Assembly: GCF_003781945.1 (NCBI RefSeq)
Contig: NZ_RJJW01000002.1
Coordinates: forward strand, 251,476-315,475
Source: Halorubrum sp. CSM-61
GTDB lineage: Archaea; Halobacteriota; Halobacteria; Halobacteriales; Haloferacaceae
Reading direction: 5' to 3'
Length of the DNA: 64,000 nucleotides
This document shows positions 1-9,226 of the stretch, piece after piece (position 1 is the stretch's first letter; each line of letters starts with the position of its first letter). The notes beneath the pieces were generated by a model, which saw only the letters and a program-made list of their open reading frames with translations, was not told where the DNA came from and did no database searches. A program made the position numbers and the translations under genes.

Positions 1-140
1 TTATAGCCGAGCGACTGGGGCTTTGGAGGTGTTCACCGTCGATCCGCCGCCAACCGTTTATAGCCGAGCGACTGGGGCTTTGGAGGTGTTCACCGTCACT
101 CTACGATCAACGATTTATAAGCGACCGGCGACGCCGACCA
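1..140 (+). repeat. Tandem 57-bp tail repeats (2.4 units) of the dispersed element
   Basis: Positions 1-40 recur identically at 58-97, and a third, diverged unit starts with TTATAA at 115, so the period is 57 bp. Each unit starts with TTATA(G/A), followed by a CTGGGGCTTTGGAGG block and GTTCACCGTC. The block equals the 3' end of the four full-length dispersed elements elsewhere in the window, but no element body is visible here. The array may continue to the left of the window. It lies downstream of polD2. Confidence 0.85.
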
Positions 141-182
141 CCGCTTAAAAGGCCCCAACAACCCCGGTCCAGCCCCGATCTT

Positions 183-3100
183 CTACATGAAGTCCGCGAT
201 CCCCGACTGCTTGTTGGTGTCGTCCTCGAAGATCGACTCAAGCGATTGGTCTAACACCTTCAGCCGCTGTTTCGTGTAGGGCCGGCAGCCGAACCGGTCG
301 GCGACCTCGATCGCCGTGTCGACGTACTTGCTCACCGACCCCTCGTGGACGGTGAGGTTCACGCGACCGCCGCACTCGCGGCAGTCGCCCGACAGCGGCA
401 TCCGGCGGTACTTCTCGCCGCAGTCGAGACACCGCGTCTCCTGCCGCGAGAACGCCCGGAGGTTCCCGATGATGTCCGGCAGGAAGTGGTACTCGATCAC
501 GCGCTCGGCCACGTCGGTCTCGTCGACCGCACGGAGCTTCCGGGCCAGCTCCAGCTGGGCGTCCATCTTCTCCATCATGTCACCGAGGGTCTTGTACGCC
601 GACAGATCCGGACCCATCGCGATGTCCGTCGTGTCGTGGGTGTGGCCGAACCCGTGGTACTCCTCGTCGGTCCCGAGCGTGTCCTCGCCGATCTGGATCA
701 GGTCCTCGACCGACTCCGGATCGGCCATCTCCAGCGTCGCGTCGTAGAACTCGCGCGGGTACTCCCGCGCGATGTCGACGTTGTGCGCCTCGTCGTCGAT
801 CTCCGAGGGATCGATCCGCGAGGACATCACGAGCGGCGCGTCCATGCGACCGCCGCGCTGGTCGGGGAGAAAAGTTTTCGAGAAGTTGAGAAGACCGTCC
901 ATGAGGAGCATCACGCAATCCTCGTCACCGTCGCAATTCCGACGTTTCGCGGCGTGAAAGTACGGATGAGCGTACCCCACGGCGGCCGACGTGAAACCCA
1001 CCACTCTCCCGACAGTCGCGGCGCTCGTGTGGGGCGCCATCCCGAAGACGAGCTCGCCGACGAGGTCGTCGCGCTCGTTCACCTCGTAGAAGCGGTCGAG
1101 CCCGTAGTACTGCTCCAAGAGGTCGTCGACGAAGTCCGCGGTCTTCAGCATGTGCTCGGCGGCGCCGTCGGAGAGGACGATGTCCTGCACTCGGAGCTCG
1201 ACGAGCTGGTCGTCGTGGCGCAGCGGCTCGCCGTCGATGTCGGTCTCGTAGCCGATCTCCCGGAGGTGGTCCGCGGTGACGTCGAGCTCCTCCGGGCGGA
1301 CCGACGTGACGGGGAGGTCGGTCATGTCGTACCTGACGGTGCCGTCCTTGAACGACGTGACGCCGTTCTTCGCGCGCAAGACCCCCTTCTCGATCGGCTC
1401 GGGGGTCTTGTTCCGCGAGGTGAGCCCCTGTACCCCTTTGAGGATCTCGAAGGACGCCTCGCGCTCGCCGACGTTCGCCAGCGCGGAGCGGTAGGCGTCG
1501 TTGAGGTCGACCTCCCGGTAGGTCGCCGCGGTCACCTCCCACTCGCAGCGCGGGCACTCGACGCGACCGGCCTCGTCGGGCTCGCAGACGGTGCCGCAGT
1601 CGCCGCACTCGTAGTGGAGGTCGGTGTGGACCTCGCAGTCCGGGCACTGCGCCCGGTACGTGTGCTCGCCGCACTCGGGACAGACGCGGTCGGAGACCTC
1701 CACCTCCAGCCGCCCCCGGTGGCCCGAGTCGTCCATGACGCTCGCGGCCTCCGCCACGTCGCGCTGGGGGCCGCCGGCCTCGTTGATCGGGAAGAGGGTG
1801 TGGACCGCGGGCGAGAGGTCGCGGCTCTCCGACTTCTCCGGGCGGCCCATCCGGTTACCGATCCGGGTCGGCGCCCGCTCGCGCACCTCGAAGGGCGCTA
1901 CCTCGTTGACGGCCCGGATGGCGTTCTCGCCGTCGTCCCACTCGCGGGCCGCCGCCGAGAGATCGTCCGCGTCCCACGTCTTCCGGAGCCCGTCGTCGAC
2001 CCCGAGCGACCGCGCGAGCGGGCGCCACGTGGGGATCCGGAGCGCGTCGGGCGTCGCGACGTGCTCGACTAACAGCGACTCTAACGCCGCCCGCGTCGTC
2101 TCCGTGCGCTCGACCGCGAGGACGCCCTCGACCACGTCGCCGGCGGCGACCGCGTCGGCGAGCGCCTCGAAGGCGTCGATCGACACGTCGTGCCAGAGGT
2201 AGGTGTACTCCGGGTGGAGCGGACAGTCGTACTCGCGCGCCCACGCGAGGGCCTCGTCGACGTCGGGGCGTTCGAGGTCGACGTGCGGGTCGTCCCGCAT
2301 CGCCTGCACGTCGGCGCCGGCGGCCTCGAACTCCTGGACCCACCACTCGGAGACGTACGACGCGGGCGCGAGCGGGTGATTGTTCTCGACGAACTCGCCG
2401 TAGTTGACGAGGTACTCGCCCAGATCGAGCACCTTCTCGACGCCGTTCCGGATCTCCTTCGCCTCCTCGGGGTCGTCGATCCGCCGGACCTCGCCGTTCG
2501 CGAGCCGCACCGTCGGCCCCTCGATGGAGTCGACGGGGACGACCCCGTGGGCCTTCCCCGGGCGCTCCGTCTTGATCTGAGTGCCCGCCGCGAGGAAGTC
2601 GTCGACGAGGTGCATCGTCGCCGGGTGGACCCCGCCGGTCGCGAACCCGTGGTTGCGCGCGCGACCGTACCGGAGCCGGAACCCGCCCGCCTCGCTCGGG
2701 TGGGTGAACACGGGGCGGCCGGCGATCAGGTCCCGGAGGAACTTCTGGGAGGACTTCGCGCGAAGGGGGCCGTCGGGCTCGGCGGCTCCCGAGTCGTCGT
2801 CCGCACCGTCTCCGTCGCTCTCGCCCTCTGCGTCCGCCTCCGAGTCGCCGTCGTCGTCCGCCTCCGCGCCGGCTTCCTCGGCGGTCTCGTCGCTCGCACC
2901 GTCCTCGTCGCTCGCACCGCCGCCGTCCTTCCCGATCGTCCCGTCGATCAGGTCCTGGAGCCACGGCCAGTCGACCTCGTCCAGATCGCGGGTGTACCGC
3001 TGGATCTTCGGGGCCTTCAGCGCGATCCCCTCGGCCGCGACGAGACACATCCCGCCGCGCGCGGAGTTGGTGTCGACCCGTTCCAAGTCGCGGAAGCCGG

Positions 3101-3770
3101 AGACCTCCTCGTCGCCCGTCGCCTCCCCGTCGAGCATGACGGGCATGTGCTGGGCGATGAACTTCGACTCCTTGTCCTTGGGCGTGTACTGGAGCCCGGT
3201 CTCCTTGTCGTAGAGGGCGATCTCCTCGGCGTAGCGCTCGACCTCCACGTCTCGGGGCTTGTACTCGTCGATATCGAGCAGCGACCGGGCGTAGTCGGCG
3301 ACGAGCACGGACAGCGCCTGCGCGGTCCCGCCCGCGGACCGGATCGGCCCGGCGTAGTAGACGTTGACGAACTCGGTGCCGTCGTCGTTCTCCAACAGCT
3401 CGACGCGGTCGATCCCCTCGATCGGCGCGGCGACGACCCCCTCGGTGAGCAGCGCGACCGCGGTCCGGACCGCGCCCTCGACCTTGCCGGCGCGGGAGTC
3501 GTAGTCGCCGACGGTCCCCTCGACGAAGTCGGTGACGAGCTCCAGCGCCGCCTCCTCGCGGGACATCTCGCCCTCCAGCTCGCGGACGCGCTCCGCGACC
3601 CCGTCGATCCCGAGGATGTTCTCGACGCGGTCCGCCATGTCGCGGGCGATCGGGATCTCGATCTCCGGTTTCGGGTCGTGGCCCTGCTCCTTGGCGGCCT
3701 CGGCCACGTCCCACGCCTCGTCGAGCCGGTCTTCGATCCGGGCGAAGTAGCGCTCGTCGTCCGGCCTCAT
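183..3770 (-). CDS. polD2: DNA polymerase D large subunit DP2
   Basis: Catalytic large subunit of the archaeal replicative family D DNA polymerase; it works with the exonuclease subunit DP1, which is not in this window. It has 1195 aa, normal for haloarchaea, and no intein is visible. There is an acidic low-complexity insertion at about residues 278-327 and a cluster of CxxC zinc-ligand pairs at about 695-740. The catalytic NCDGDED aspartates sit near 943-949, and a second zinc module (CLDCGEKY, CRECGG) near 1115-1135. The last residues, QSGIADFM, fit a PCNA-interacting box. The ATG at 3768-3770 gives a typical DP2 start (MRPDDERYFARIEDRL). It follows the PPC-domain gene by 16 bp, so the two are probably co-transcribed. 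Confidence 0.97.
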   Translation of the reverse strand: MRPDDERYFARIEDRLDEAWDVAEAAKEQGHDPKPEIEIPIARDMADRVENILGIDGVAERVRELEGEMSREEAALELVTDFVEGTVGDYDSRAGKVEGAVRTAVALLTEGVVAAPIEGIDRVELLENDDGTEFVNVYYAGPIRSAGGTAQALSVLVADYARSLLDIDEYKPRDVEVERYAEEIALYDKETGLQYTPKDKESKFIAQHMPVMLDGEATGDEEVSGFRDLERVDTNSARGGMCLVAAEGIALKAPKIQRYTRDLDEVDWPWLQDLIDGTIGKDGGGASDEDGASDETAEEAGAEADDDGDSEADAEGESDGDGADDDSGAAEPDGPLRAKSSQKFLRDLIAGRPVFTHPSEAGGFRLRYGRARNHGFATGGVHPATMHLVDDFLAAGTQIKTERPGKAHGVVPVDSIEGPTVRLANGEVRRIDDPEEAKEIRNGVEKVLDLGEYLVNYGEFVENNHPLAPASYVSEWWVQEFEAAGADVQAMRDDPHVDLERPDVDEALAWAREYDCPLHPEYTYLWHDVSIDAFEALADAVAAGDVVEGVLAVERTETTRAALESLLVEHVATPDALRIPTWRPLARSLGVDDGLRKTWDADDLSAAAREWDDGENAIRAVNEVAPFEVRERAPTRIGNRMGRPEKSESRDLSPAVHTLFPINEAGGPQRDVAEAASVMDDSGHRGRLEVEVSDRVCPECGEHTYRAQCPDCEVHTDLHYECGDCGTVCEPDEAGRVECPRCEWEVTAATYREVDLNDAYRSALANVGEREASFEILKGVQGLTSRNKTPEPIEKGVLRAKNGVTSFKDGTVRYDMTDLPVTSVRPEELDVTADHLREIGYETDIDGEPLRHDDQLVELRVQDIVLSDGAAEHMLKTADFVDDLLEQYYGLDRFYEVNERDDLVGELVFGMAPHTSAATVGRVVGFTSAAVGYAHPYFHAAKRRNCDGDEDCVMLLMDGLLNFSKTFLPDQRGGRMDAPLVMSSRIDPSEIDDEAHNVDIAREYPREFYDATLEMADPESVEDLIQIGEDTLGTDEEYHGFGHTHDTTDIAMGPDLSAYKTLGDMMEKMDAQLELARKLRAVDETDVAERVIEYHFLPDIIGNLRAFSRQETRCLDCGEKYRRMPLSGDCRECGGRVNLTVHEGSVSKYVDTAIEVADRFGCRPYTKQRLKVLDQSLESIFEDDTNKQSGIADFM

Positions 3771-3786
3771 CGCCGCGCGCCCGTTC

Positions 3787-4206
3787 TCAAAGCCATAGGT
3801 CGAGGTCGGTGGCCTCGTCGTGGGAGCGCTCCAGCGGCTCCGCGAACGCCCGCAGGTGACACTCGCCGGCCCAGACGGTCGCGGAGTCGAGGTGCCCCGC
3901 GAGCGCCTGCCCGCTCGGCCGCGACAGCACGACGTGCGTGTGCGCGAACACGTCGCCGTCGAGCAGCGAGACGTTGCCGACGCAGGCCGCGACCTCTAGC
4001 GGCTCGTCGAAGGACACCGAGCGGTACTCGGTGTCGTCTTGGTCGTAGAACCACACTTCCGCGTCCTGTACGGCCCCGAGCGCCGTGAACCAGCCCGCCT
4101 CGACGTCCTCCGCGCGGGCCAGGTCCTCGATCTCCTCCCGCCAGTCGGCGCCCGTCTCGAACCGCGCGACGTACTCCGCCGTCGGCTCGACTTCCCGATG
4201 GTGCAT
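3787..4206 (-). CDS. PPC/DUF296-domain protein
   Basis: A 139-aa single-domain protein of the PPC (DUF296) family, small trimeric beta-rich proteins related to the plant AT-hook PPC domain. Supporting features are a G(W)FTALGAV segment, LxGNVSLLDG, and the histidine pair in FAHTHVVLS, which is the conserved putative metal or ligand position in prokaryotic PPC proteins. There is no AT-hook. It lies just upstream of polD2 in the same orientation with only 16 bp between them. The molecular function of prokaryotic PPC proteins is not settled, so only the family is assigned. The start is the ATG at 4204-4206. Confidence 0.85.
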   Translation of the reverse strand: MHHREVEPTAEYVARFETGADWREEIEDLARAEDVEAGWFTALGAVQDAEVWFYDQDDTEYRSVSFDEPLEVAACVGNVSLLDGDVFAHTHVVLSRPSGQALAGHLDSATVWAGECHLRAFAEPLERSHDEATDLDLWL

Positions 4207-4263
4207 AGGAGTCGTCCACGACCGCCGAGGGCAAAAAGCCTTCAGTCGCGCCGTGAGAGTGAA

Positions 4264-4278
4264 TTGATATAGCGATAT
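4264..4278. repeat. Left copy of a 15-bp inverted repeat
   Basis: TTGATATAGCGATAT here is repeated in exact inverted orientation at 5362-5376. It lies about 58 bp upstream of the PPC-domain gene start, in an AT-rich patch unlike the surrounding GC-rich DNA. Confidence 0.7.
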
Positions 4279-4428
4279 TTGATTTAGCAGCTCGCGGCGT
4301 AGATCAACCCCGTCTACACAGAATCAGCGAGAAGCGAGCCAGACACCGGAGTATCGAGCAAATAGCTCTCGGAGATCGAAAACAGAGAGAACGGAACCGC
4401 GAGATCGGGGAAAAACCGAACGACCCGC

Positions 4429-4806
4429 TCAGAAGGGGGCCTGGGGGCCTTCGTCGTCACCGCCGTCGTCGGTGGTCTCGCCGGGGAAGGAGGGAGACAT
4501 GCCGCCACTGCTGGTGCCGCCGAGGTCGCCGTCCGCGCCGGAGTCCATACCGGTGTCGGCGTGGACCGTCTCGATCTCGGGGATCTCTTTGACCATCCGG
4601 GACTTGATCGCCTGGATCGTCATCGGGGAGATACCGCAGCCGGAGCAGGCCCCGCCGAGTTGGATCGTGACCTCGCCGTTCTCGCGGTCGAGGTGGCTGA
4701 TGGCGGCACTCCCGCCGTGCATCTGGATCTGCGGGAAGTTGCGCCGCAGGAAGTTCGTGATCCGCTCGCGGAGGTCGTTGTCCGCGTCAGTCGTGTCCGT
4801 GCTCAT
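4429..4806 (-). CDS. NifU C-terminal-domain Fe-S cluster scaffold
   Basis: A 125-aa protein with the NifU/Nfu C-terminal fold. The CSGCGISP segment holds the CxxC pair that binds an Fe-S cluster at the dimer interface, preceded by the typical ...GGSAAISHLDRENGEV... region (positions about 35-55). The family assembles Fe-S clusters and passes them to apo-proteins. The N-terminus (DNDLRERITNFLRRNFPQ) is typical. The last roughly 35 residues are glycine-, serine- and acid-rich and look disordered, as in other haloarchaeal copies. A TATA-like GCATAAGCC lies about 27 bp before the ATG, so the gene is probably leaderless and monocistronic. Confidence 0.92.
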   Translation of the reverse strand: MSTDTTDADNDLRERITNFLRRNFPQIQMHGGSAAISHLDRENGEVTIQLGGACSGCGISPMTIQAIKSRMVKEIPEIETVHADTGMDSGADGDLGGTSSGGMSPSFPGETTDDGGDDEGPQAPF

Positions 4807-4908
4807 GCCCGCGAATTGGCGTCCGGGCGGCTTATGCCTTTGGTTCGACGGGGCGCGTGCCGGGAAAACGGGCGTGTCGGAGGGGCGAACGGGCCAAACG
4901 CGATCGGT

Positions 4909-5238
4909 TCACTCCGGGCGGTCGACGCCCAGCGTCCGGTACAGCTCCGTCTCGATCCGGTCGACGTACTCGTCGAGCGTCTCCTCGAACGTCTCGTCGT
5001 CGACGGGGACCGCCCCCCGAATTCGCTCGCGGGGGTTCTCGGGGAGTTCGACGCGGAACTCGCCGTCCTCGTAGAACGGCTCGGACTCGTTGAGCACCGT
5101 CTGGTCGATCCCGTGGATCAGCTCCGAGTCGTACCGGTCGTTCATCTGGTTGAACGCGTTCTTGTACGCCCGCTGGAGCTCGTTGAAGTAGTTCGCGTAC
5201 TTGTCCTCGAACTTCTCGGGGTCGAACTCGTCGGCCAT
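4909..5238 (-). CDS. Small acidic haloarchaeal protein, DUF5783-like
   Basis: A 109-aa strongly acidic soluble protein (MADEFDPEKFEDKYANYF at the N-terminus). It resembles a haloarchaea-restricted family of unknown function (DUF5783, assigned from memory). It is predicted to be mostly helical, with no cysteines, signal peptide or membrane segment. Conserved-looking segments are ELQRAYKNAFNQMNDRYDSE and the C-terminal YVDRIETELYRTLGV. It sits upstream of the NifU-like gene in the same orientation with about 100 bp between them. Function unknown. Confidence 0.8.
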   Translation of the reverse strand: MADEFDPEKFEDKYANYFNELQRAYKNAFNQMNDRYDSELIHGIDQTVLNESEPFYEDGEFRVELPENPRERIRGAVPVDDETFEETLDEYVDRIETELYRTLGVDRPE

Positions 5239-5361
5239 ACCCGATCCGACGGCGCGGTGGGGAAAAAGCCGGTCGATCGTCGCTCAGGGGACCGGAACCG
5301 ACGTGCGAGGCCGTCGTCGCCGTCGATCGGGAATTAGGGCCCGATCGATGGTTTGAATCAT

Positions 5362-5376
5362 ATATCGCTATATCAA
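5362..5376. repeat. Right copy of a 15-bp inverted repeat
   Basis: ATATCGCTATATCAA, the exact inverse of 4264-4278. The pair brackets the NifU and DUF5783-like genes. This copy is about 80 bp upstream of the lipoprotein start and about 124 bp upstream of the DUF5783-like start. Confidence 0.7.
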
Positions 5377-5454
5377 ATTTGTTCTCGCGGGCCAGCTGTG
5401 CCCTATCGAGAGACTCCCCAGAAGACCCTTCACACGCTGGCGAACAGGGAAGGT

Positions 5455-6390
5455 ATGCGCCGACGCTCCCTCCTCGCTGGCCTGTCGGCCGCCCTCGGGG
5501 CGTTCGGCGGCTGCAACACGACAGGAGACGAATCGACTGATCCAGCAAACGAATCAACGACTGAAAACGAGTCGACCGATCCGGCAGACACACCGGGACC
5601 GACAACCGACTCGGAGTTTGCCGGGGTGTCGATGCCAGACCTTCCAGGCGAGAACGAGGTCACTTGGTACCACGAGTCCGACGAAACGACTCAGGGATTC
5701 GTCCGTCCGAGCACCGAAAGGACGGAACTGCCTGCTCAGATCGACTTCACGTACTACAACCGATCGGAGGAATCGACCGGCTGCGGCCACTGGAAACTCT
5801 ACAAACTGCGGGGCGACCGATGGTTCCACATCGGACCGTATGCTCACGACGGCATCTGCTTCAACCTCGCGGCGGGTGAAAGCGAGACGTGGACGATGGC
5901 GGCGGCGACCGGTGAGATGGACGACGAAGTGGACGACGAGAGTGCGGATCGCTACCCGTACCTCGGCGGCGGCCGCTACGCCGCCGTGGTGGGATACGGG
6001 CACGCGACGCCGAGGAGCGCCGCCCTCGTCGAGGTCGACGCGCCGCCGGTCTCCGTCGTTCCGACGGACGACGCGACGAGCGAGTCGGACGGGGACACAG
6101 TGACCGTCACCGAAGACCGGTGGCGGACTGCGGCCGACTCCGACGACGGAGATCGGGCCACCCTCACGCTGGAGCGAGCGCAGACCGCCGACCGCACGAT
6201 CATCGCCGAGCAGGTGATGCGTCGGCGGAACCGCTGCTACCGGAATCTGCTCGGGTTCACGGACGAAGCGATCGAACGGGTGGTCCTGCGGACGGACGGG
6301 CGAACCGCCGACCGAGTCGTCGTCGACGGCGAGACGGTCCGACTCCGGTACGGCGATCAGGCGTACCGCGTGACGAGGGGCGAGCCGTGA
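5455..6390 (+). CDS. Putative Tat-exported lipoprotein, function unknown
   Basis: A 311-aa exported protein. The ATG at 5455 gives MRRRSLLAGLSAALGAFGGC: an arginine-rich Tat-type signal ending in a GGC lipobox, so the mature protein is probably lipid-anchored outside the cell. A Thr/Asp/Asn-rich linker with NES/NDS-like glycosylation sites follows (to about residue 60). Next comes a beta-rich domain with paired cysteines (STGCGHWKLYKL and HDGICFNL) and a GGGRYAAVVGYG segment that resembles an immunoglobulin-like fold. The last roughly 100 residues form a separate domain (TVTEDRWRT ... GDQAYRVTRG). An in-frame upstream start at 5353 would bury the signal peptide and is rejected. It converges on copA. 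I do not recognise a named family. Confidence 0.8.
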   Translation: MRRRSLLAGLSAALGAFGGCNTTGDESTDPANESTTENESTDPADTPGPTTDSEFAGVSMPDLPGENEVTWYHESDETTQGFVRPSTERTELPAQIDFTYYNRSEESTGCGHWKLYKLRGDRWFHIGPYAHDGICFNLAAGESETWTMAAATGEMDDEVDDESADRYPYLGGGRYAAVVGYGHATPRSAALVEVDAPPVSVVPTDDATSESDGDTVTVTEDRWRTAADSDDGDRATLTLERAQTADRTIIAEQVMRRRNRCYRNLLGFTDEAIERVVLRTDGRTADRVVVDGETVRLRYGDQAYRVTRGEP

Positions 6391-6409
6391 TCGGGTCCGG
6401 CGGCCTCGC

Positions 6410-9088
6410 TCACCGCAGCCGACCGAGCAGCCGGTAGTCGCGGTCCGGCTCGTACCGGCGGAAGAGCAGGCTGTTGGCGAGCACGCTCACGCTCGAGAGC
6501 GCCATCGCACCCGCGGCCAGCGCGGGCTGGAGCAGGCCGAGCGAGGCGAGCGGGATCATCAGCGTGTTGTAGCCGAGCGCCCACACGAGGTTCTGTTTGA
6601 TCTTCTGAAGCGTCGCGTTCGAGATCCGGATCGCCTTCGCCACGTCGAGCGGGTCGTCGCGCATCAGCGTCACGTCCGCGGCCTCGATGGCCACGTCCGT
6701 CCCCGAGCCGATGGCGGTGCCGACGTACGCGACCGCGAGCGCGGGCGCGTCGTTGACCCCGTCGCCGACCATCATCGCCTGCCGGCCGTCGGCCTGTATC
6801 GATTCGATCGCCTCCGACTTGTCCTCGGGGAGGACCTCGGCCCGGACGTTCTCGGGGTCGATCCCGACCCGCTCTGCGACCGCGCGGGCGGTGCGCTCGT
6901 TGTCGCCCGTGATCATCATCACGTCGATACCGCGGTCCCTGAGGGCCGCCACGGCGTCCGCCGCGCTCGGCTTCACCGTGTCGGCGTCGGCGACGATCCC
7001 CACGAGCCGGCCGTCGTTCGTGCCGGCGGGCACGCGGGCGACGAGCATCGCCGTCTTCCCCTCGCTTTCGAGACGTTCCATCTCCGCCGCGGCGGGCGAG
7101 GGGTCGATCCCGTTGTCGCGCAGCAGTTTCCGGTTGCCGACCAGCACCTCGCTGCCAGCGTCGGACCCGTTCGACGCGACCGTCGCGCGGACCCCGTGTC
7201 CGGGGACGTTCTCGAAGTCGTCCGGCTCGGGGACCTCCAGTCCGCGCTCGCGCGCTCCCTCGACGATGGCGCGGGCGAGCGGGTGTTCGCTGCCGCGTTC
7301 GGCGATCGCGGCGAGCCGGAGCACCTCGTCTTCCGGGTCGCGGGCGGGGTCGGTGGTAGCGGTATCGTCGTCGCTCTCCACTCGCTGCGCCGCACCCCCG
7401 TCGGAGAGCAGGTCGCCGTCGCGGTCGAAGGCGACCACGTCCGTCAGCTCCATCTCGCCTTCGGTGAGGGTCCCGGTCTTGTCGAAGACGACGGTGTCGA
7501 CGTCCTTGGCGCGTTCGAGCACGTCGCCGCCCTTGAACAGGACGCCGTGTCGGGCGCCGATCGTCGTGCCGACCATCGTCGCGGCGGGCGTCGCCAGCCC
7601 GAGCGCGCAGGGGCAGGCGATGAGCACCGAGGAGGCGAACACGACGACCGCGAACTCCGAGACCGAGATCCCGCCGCCCGCGGGCGCGGGGCCGCCGGCG
7701 ACGAGGTCCCACAGCGGCAGGGCGTCGACGAACCCGGAGAGCGCCTCCGGGAAGAGGAACCAGACGAGGCCCCACATGAGGGCGTTGGCGATGACCGCGG
7801 GGACGAAGTACGCCGAGATGCGGTCGGCGAGGTTCTGGATGTCGGGCTGGCGCGACTGCGCCTCCTTCACGGTGCGGACGATCTGCTGGAGCGCGGTGTC
7901 GGCGCCGACCTTCGTCGCCTCGACGACGAGCACCCCGTTCTCGTTCACCGTCGAGCCGACGACCTCGTCGCCCGCCTCCTTCTCGACGGGAACCGACTCC
8001 CCGGTCACCATCGACTCGTCGACCGCGCTCTGACCGTCGACGACGACCCCGTCGGTCGGGATCTTCTCGCCCGGACGGACCTTCATCCGGTCGCCGACCG
8101 CCACCTCGTCGAGGGGGACCTCCCGCTCGGTCCCGTCCTCGGAGACGAGCGTGGCCCGATCGGCCTCCATCTCCAACAGCGTCCGGAGCGCCTCGCCGGC
8201 GCGCCCCTTCGAGCGGGCCTCCAGGTAGTTGCCGAGCGTGATGAAGAGGAGGATGAACGCGGCGGTGTCGAAGTAGAGGCTCCCGGCGATCGCGCCCGAG
8301 AGCGCCGCGACCGAGTAGAGGTACGCGGTCGTGGAGCCGAGCGCGATCAGCACGTCCATGTTGGCGCGCCCGTTCGTCACGAGCGCCTTGTAGGAGTTCC
8401 TGTAGAACGGGCGCCCTAAGACGACCTGCACGGGCGTCGCGAGCAGGAACTGGACCCACCCGATCGAGACCCCGAAGACGGTCTCCGGGAATATCTCGCC
8501 GCCGAACAGCAGGTGATCGGTCATAAAGGCCAGCAGGGGAAGCGAGAGGACCGCCCCGAAGAGGGTCAGGCGGAGCTGCTTGCGGATCTCCTCCTCGCGG
8601 GCGGCGTCGCGGGCGTCCCGTCCGGCGTCGCCCGTCTCGCTCACGCTATCCTCAGCGTCTCCGTCCCCACCGCTCTCCCCCCGGACCGGCGAGTAGCCCG
8701 CCGACTCGATCGCGTCGTAGAGGTCGCCGAGCGAGGCGTCCGCGGGGTTGTACCGGACTTGCGCCTCGTCGGTCGCGTAGTTCACCGTCGCCTCGATCAC
8801 GCCGGGCGTGGACTCGAGGGCGTCCGCGTTGGCGTCCGCGCAGGACATGTCGGTGATCGCGACCGTGACCGTCTCGCTGACCGCGCCGTAGCCGGCGGCC
8901 TCGATCGCCGCGTAGATCTCGGCGAGCGACACCTCCTCGGGGTCGTACTCGACGGACCCCTCGTCGGTGGCGTAGTTGGCGTTCGCCGACGCCACCCCGT
9001 CGAGATCGCCGAGGGCGTCCTCGATCGTCGCCGAGCAGTTGGCACAGGACATGCCCGTGACGTTCAGGTGGGCTGTTCTCGTTGGCAT
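6410..9088 (-). CDS. copA: Copper-exporting P1B-type ATPase
   Basis: An 892-aa heavy-metal P-type ATPase, probably a Cu(I) exporter. An N-terminal HMA domain has GMSCANC. A second HMA domain follows with its metal-binding Cys pair altered ([10 protein letters not shown]). Then come membrane helices, the TGES actuator loop, the CPCALG transmembrane metal site (about residue 490), the DKTGTLTEG phosphorylation site (about 535), and [10 protein letters not shown]. The CPC motif together with [13 protein letters not shown] and the [14 protein letters not shown]-terminus fits the Cu+ subgroup. The ATG at 9086-9088 ([15 protein letters not shown]) is preferred to a start 21 bp upstream. The neighbouring regulator and chaperone genes and shared upstream motifs support copper as the substrate. 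Confidence 0.96.
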   Translation of the reverse strand: MPTRTAHLNVTGMSCANCSATIEDALGDLDGVASANANYATDEGSVEYDPEEVSLAEIYAAIEAAGYGAVSETVTVAITDMSCADANADALESTPGVIEATVNYATDEAQVRYNPADASLGDLYDAIESAGYSPVRGESGGDGDAEDSVSETGDAGRDARDAAREEEIRKQLRLTLFGAVLSLPLLAFMTDHLLFGGEIFPETVFGVSIGWVQFLLATPVQVVLGRPFYRNSYKALVTNGRANMDVLIALGSTTAYLYSVAALSGAIAGSLYFDTAAFILLFITLGNYLEARSKGRAGEALRTLLEMEADRATLVSEDGTEREVPLDEVAVGDRMKVRPGEKIPTDGVVVDGQSAVDESMVTGESVPVEKEAGDEVVGSTVNENGVLVVEATKVGADTALQQIVRTVKEAQSRQPDIQNLADRISAYFVPAVIANALMWGLVWFLFPEALSGFVDALPLWDLVAGGPAPAGGGISVSEFAVVVFASSVLIACPCALGLATPAATMVGTTIGARHGVLFKGGDVLERAKDVDTVVFDKTGTLTEGEMELTDVVAFDRDGDLLSDGGAAQRVESDDDTATTDPARDPEDEVLRLAAIAERGSEHPLARAIVEGARERGLEVPEPDDFENVPGHGVRATVASNGSDAGSEVLVGNRKLLRDNGIDPSPAAAEMERLESEGKTAMLVARVPAGTNDGRLVGIVADADTVKPSAADAVAALRDRGIDVMMITGDNERTARAVAERVGIDPENVRAEVLPEDKSEAIESIQADGRQAMMVGDGVNDAPALAVAYVGTAIGSGTDVAIEAADVTLMRDDPLDVAKAIRISNATLQKIKQNLVWALGYNTLMIPLASLGLLQPALAAGAMALSSVSVLANSLLFRRYEPDRDYRLLGRLR

Positions 9089-9118
9089 ACCTACTCCTAC
9101 GTGTCCCACCCTTAGGCG

Positions 9119-9172
9119 GTTTTCTGCTTCGAGACCGCGGCTCTAGCTCTGCCGAAACCTTCGATTCCAAAG
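9119..9172 (-). promoter_or_regulatory. Putative copper-responsive sites upstream of copA
   Basis: On the minus strand, GTCTCGAAGCAGAAAA (about 9135-9120) ends 31 bp before the copA ATG. It matches 14 of 16 bases of GTTTCAAAGCAGAAAA, found 35 bp before the copper chaperone start (10275-10290). A second motif, GATTCCAAAG at 9163-9172, also recurs at 10243-10252. The position just upstream of the expected TATA/BRE suits an activator. Binding by the neighbouring TRASH regulator is inferred. Confidence 0.55.
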
Positions 9173-9226
9173 TGACGTGCGTACCCGAGAGACCGGAGAC
9201 GAGAAACCGAATCGATCGACGACCTC

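Noticed and set aside
183-3770. Intein in polD2 or radA
   Set aside because: Both proteins have normal length and uninterrupted catalytic motifs. The only extra stretch in PolD2 is an acidic low-complexity insertion without intein motifs.
5353-5454. Longer start for the lipoprotein gene
   Set aside because: It would place about 34 residues before the Tat signal and overlap the AT-rich inverted repeat. The ATG at 5455 gives a proper signal peptide.
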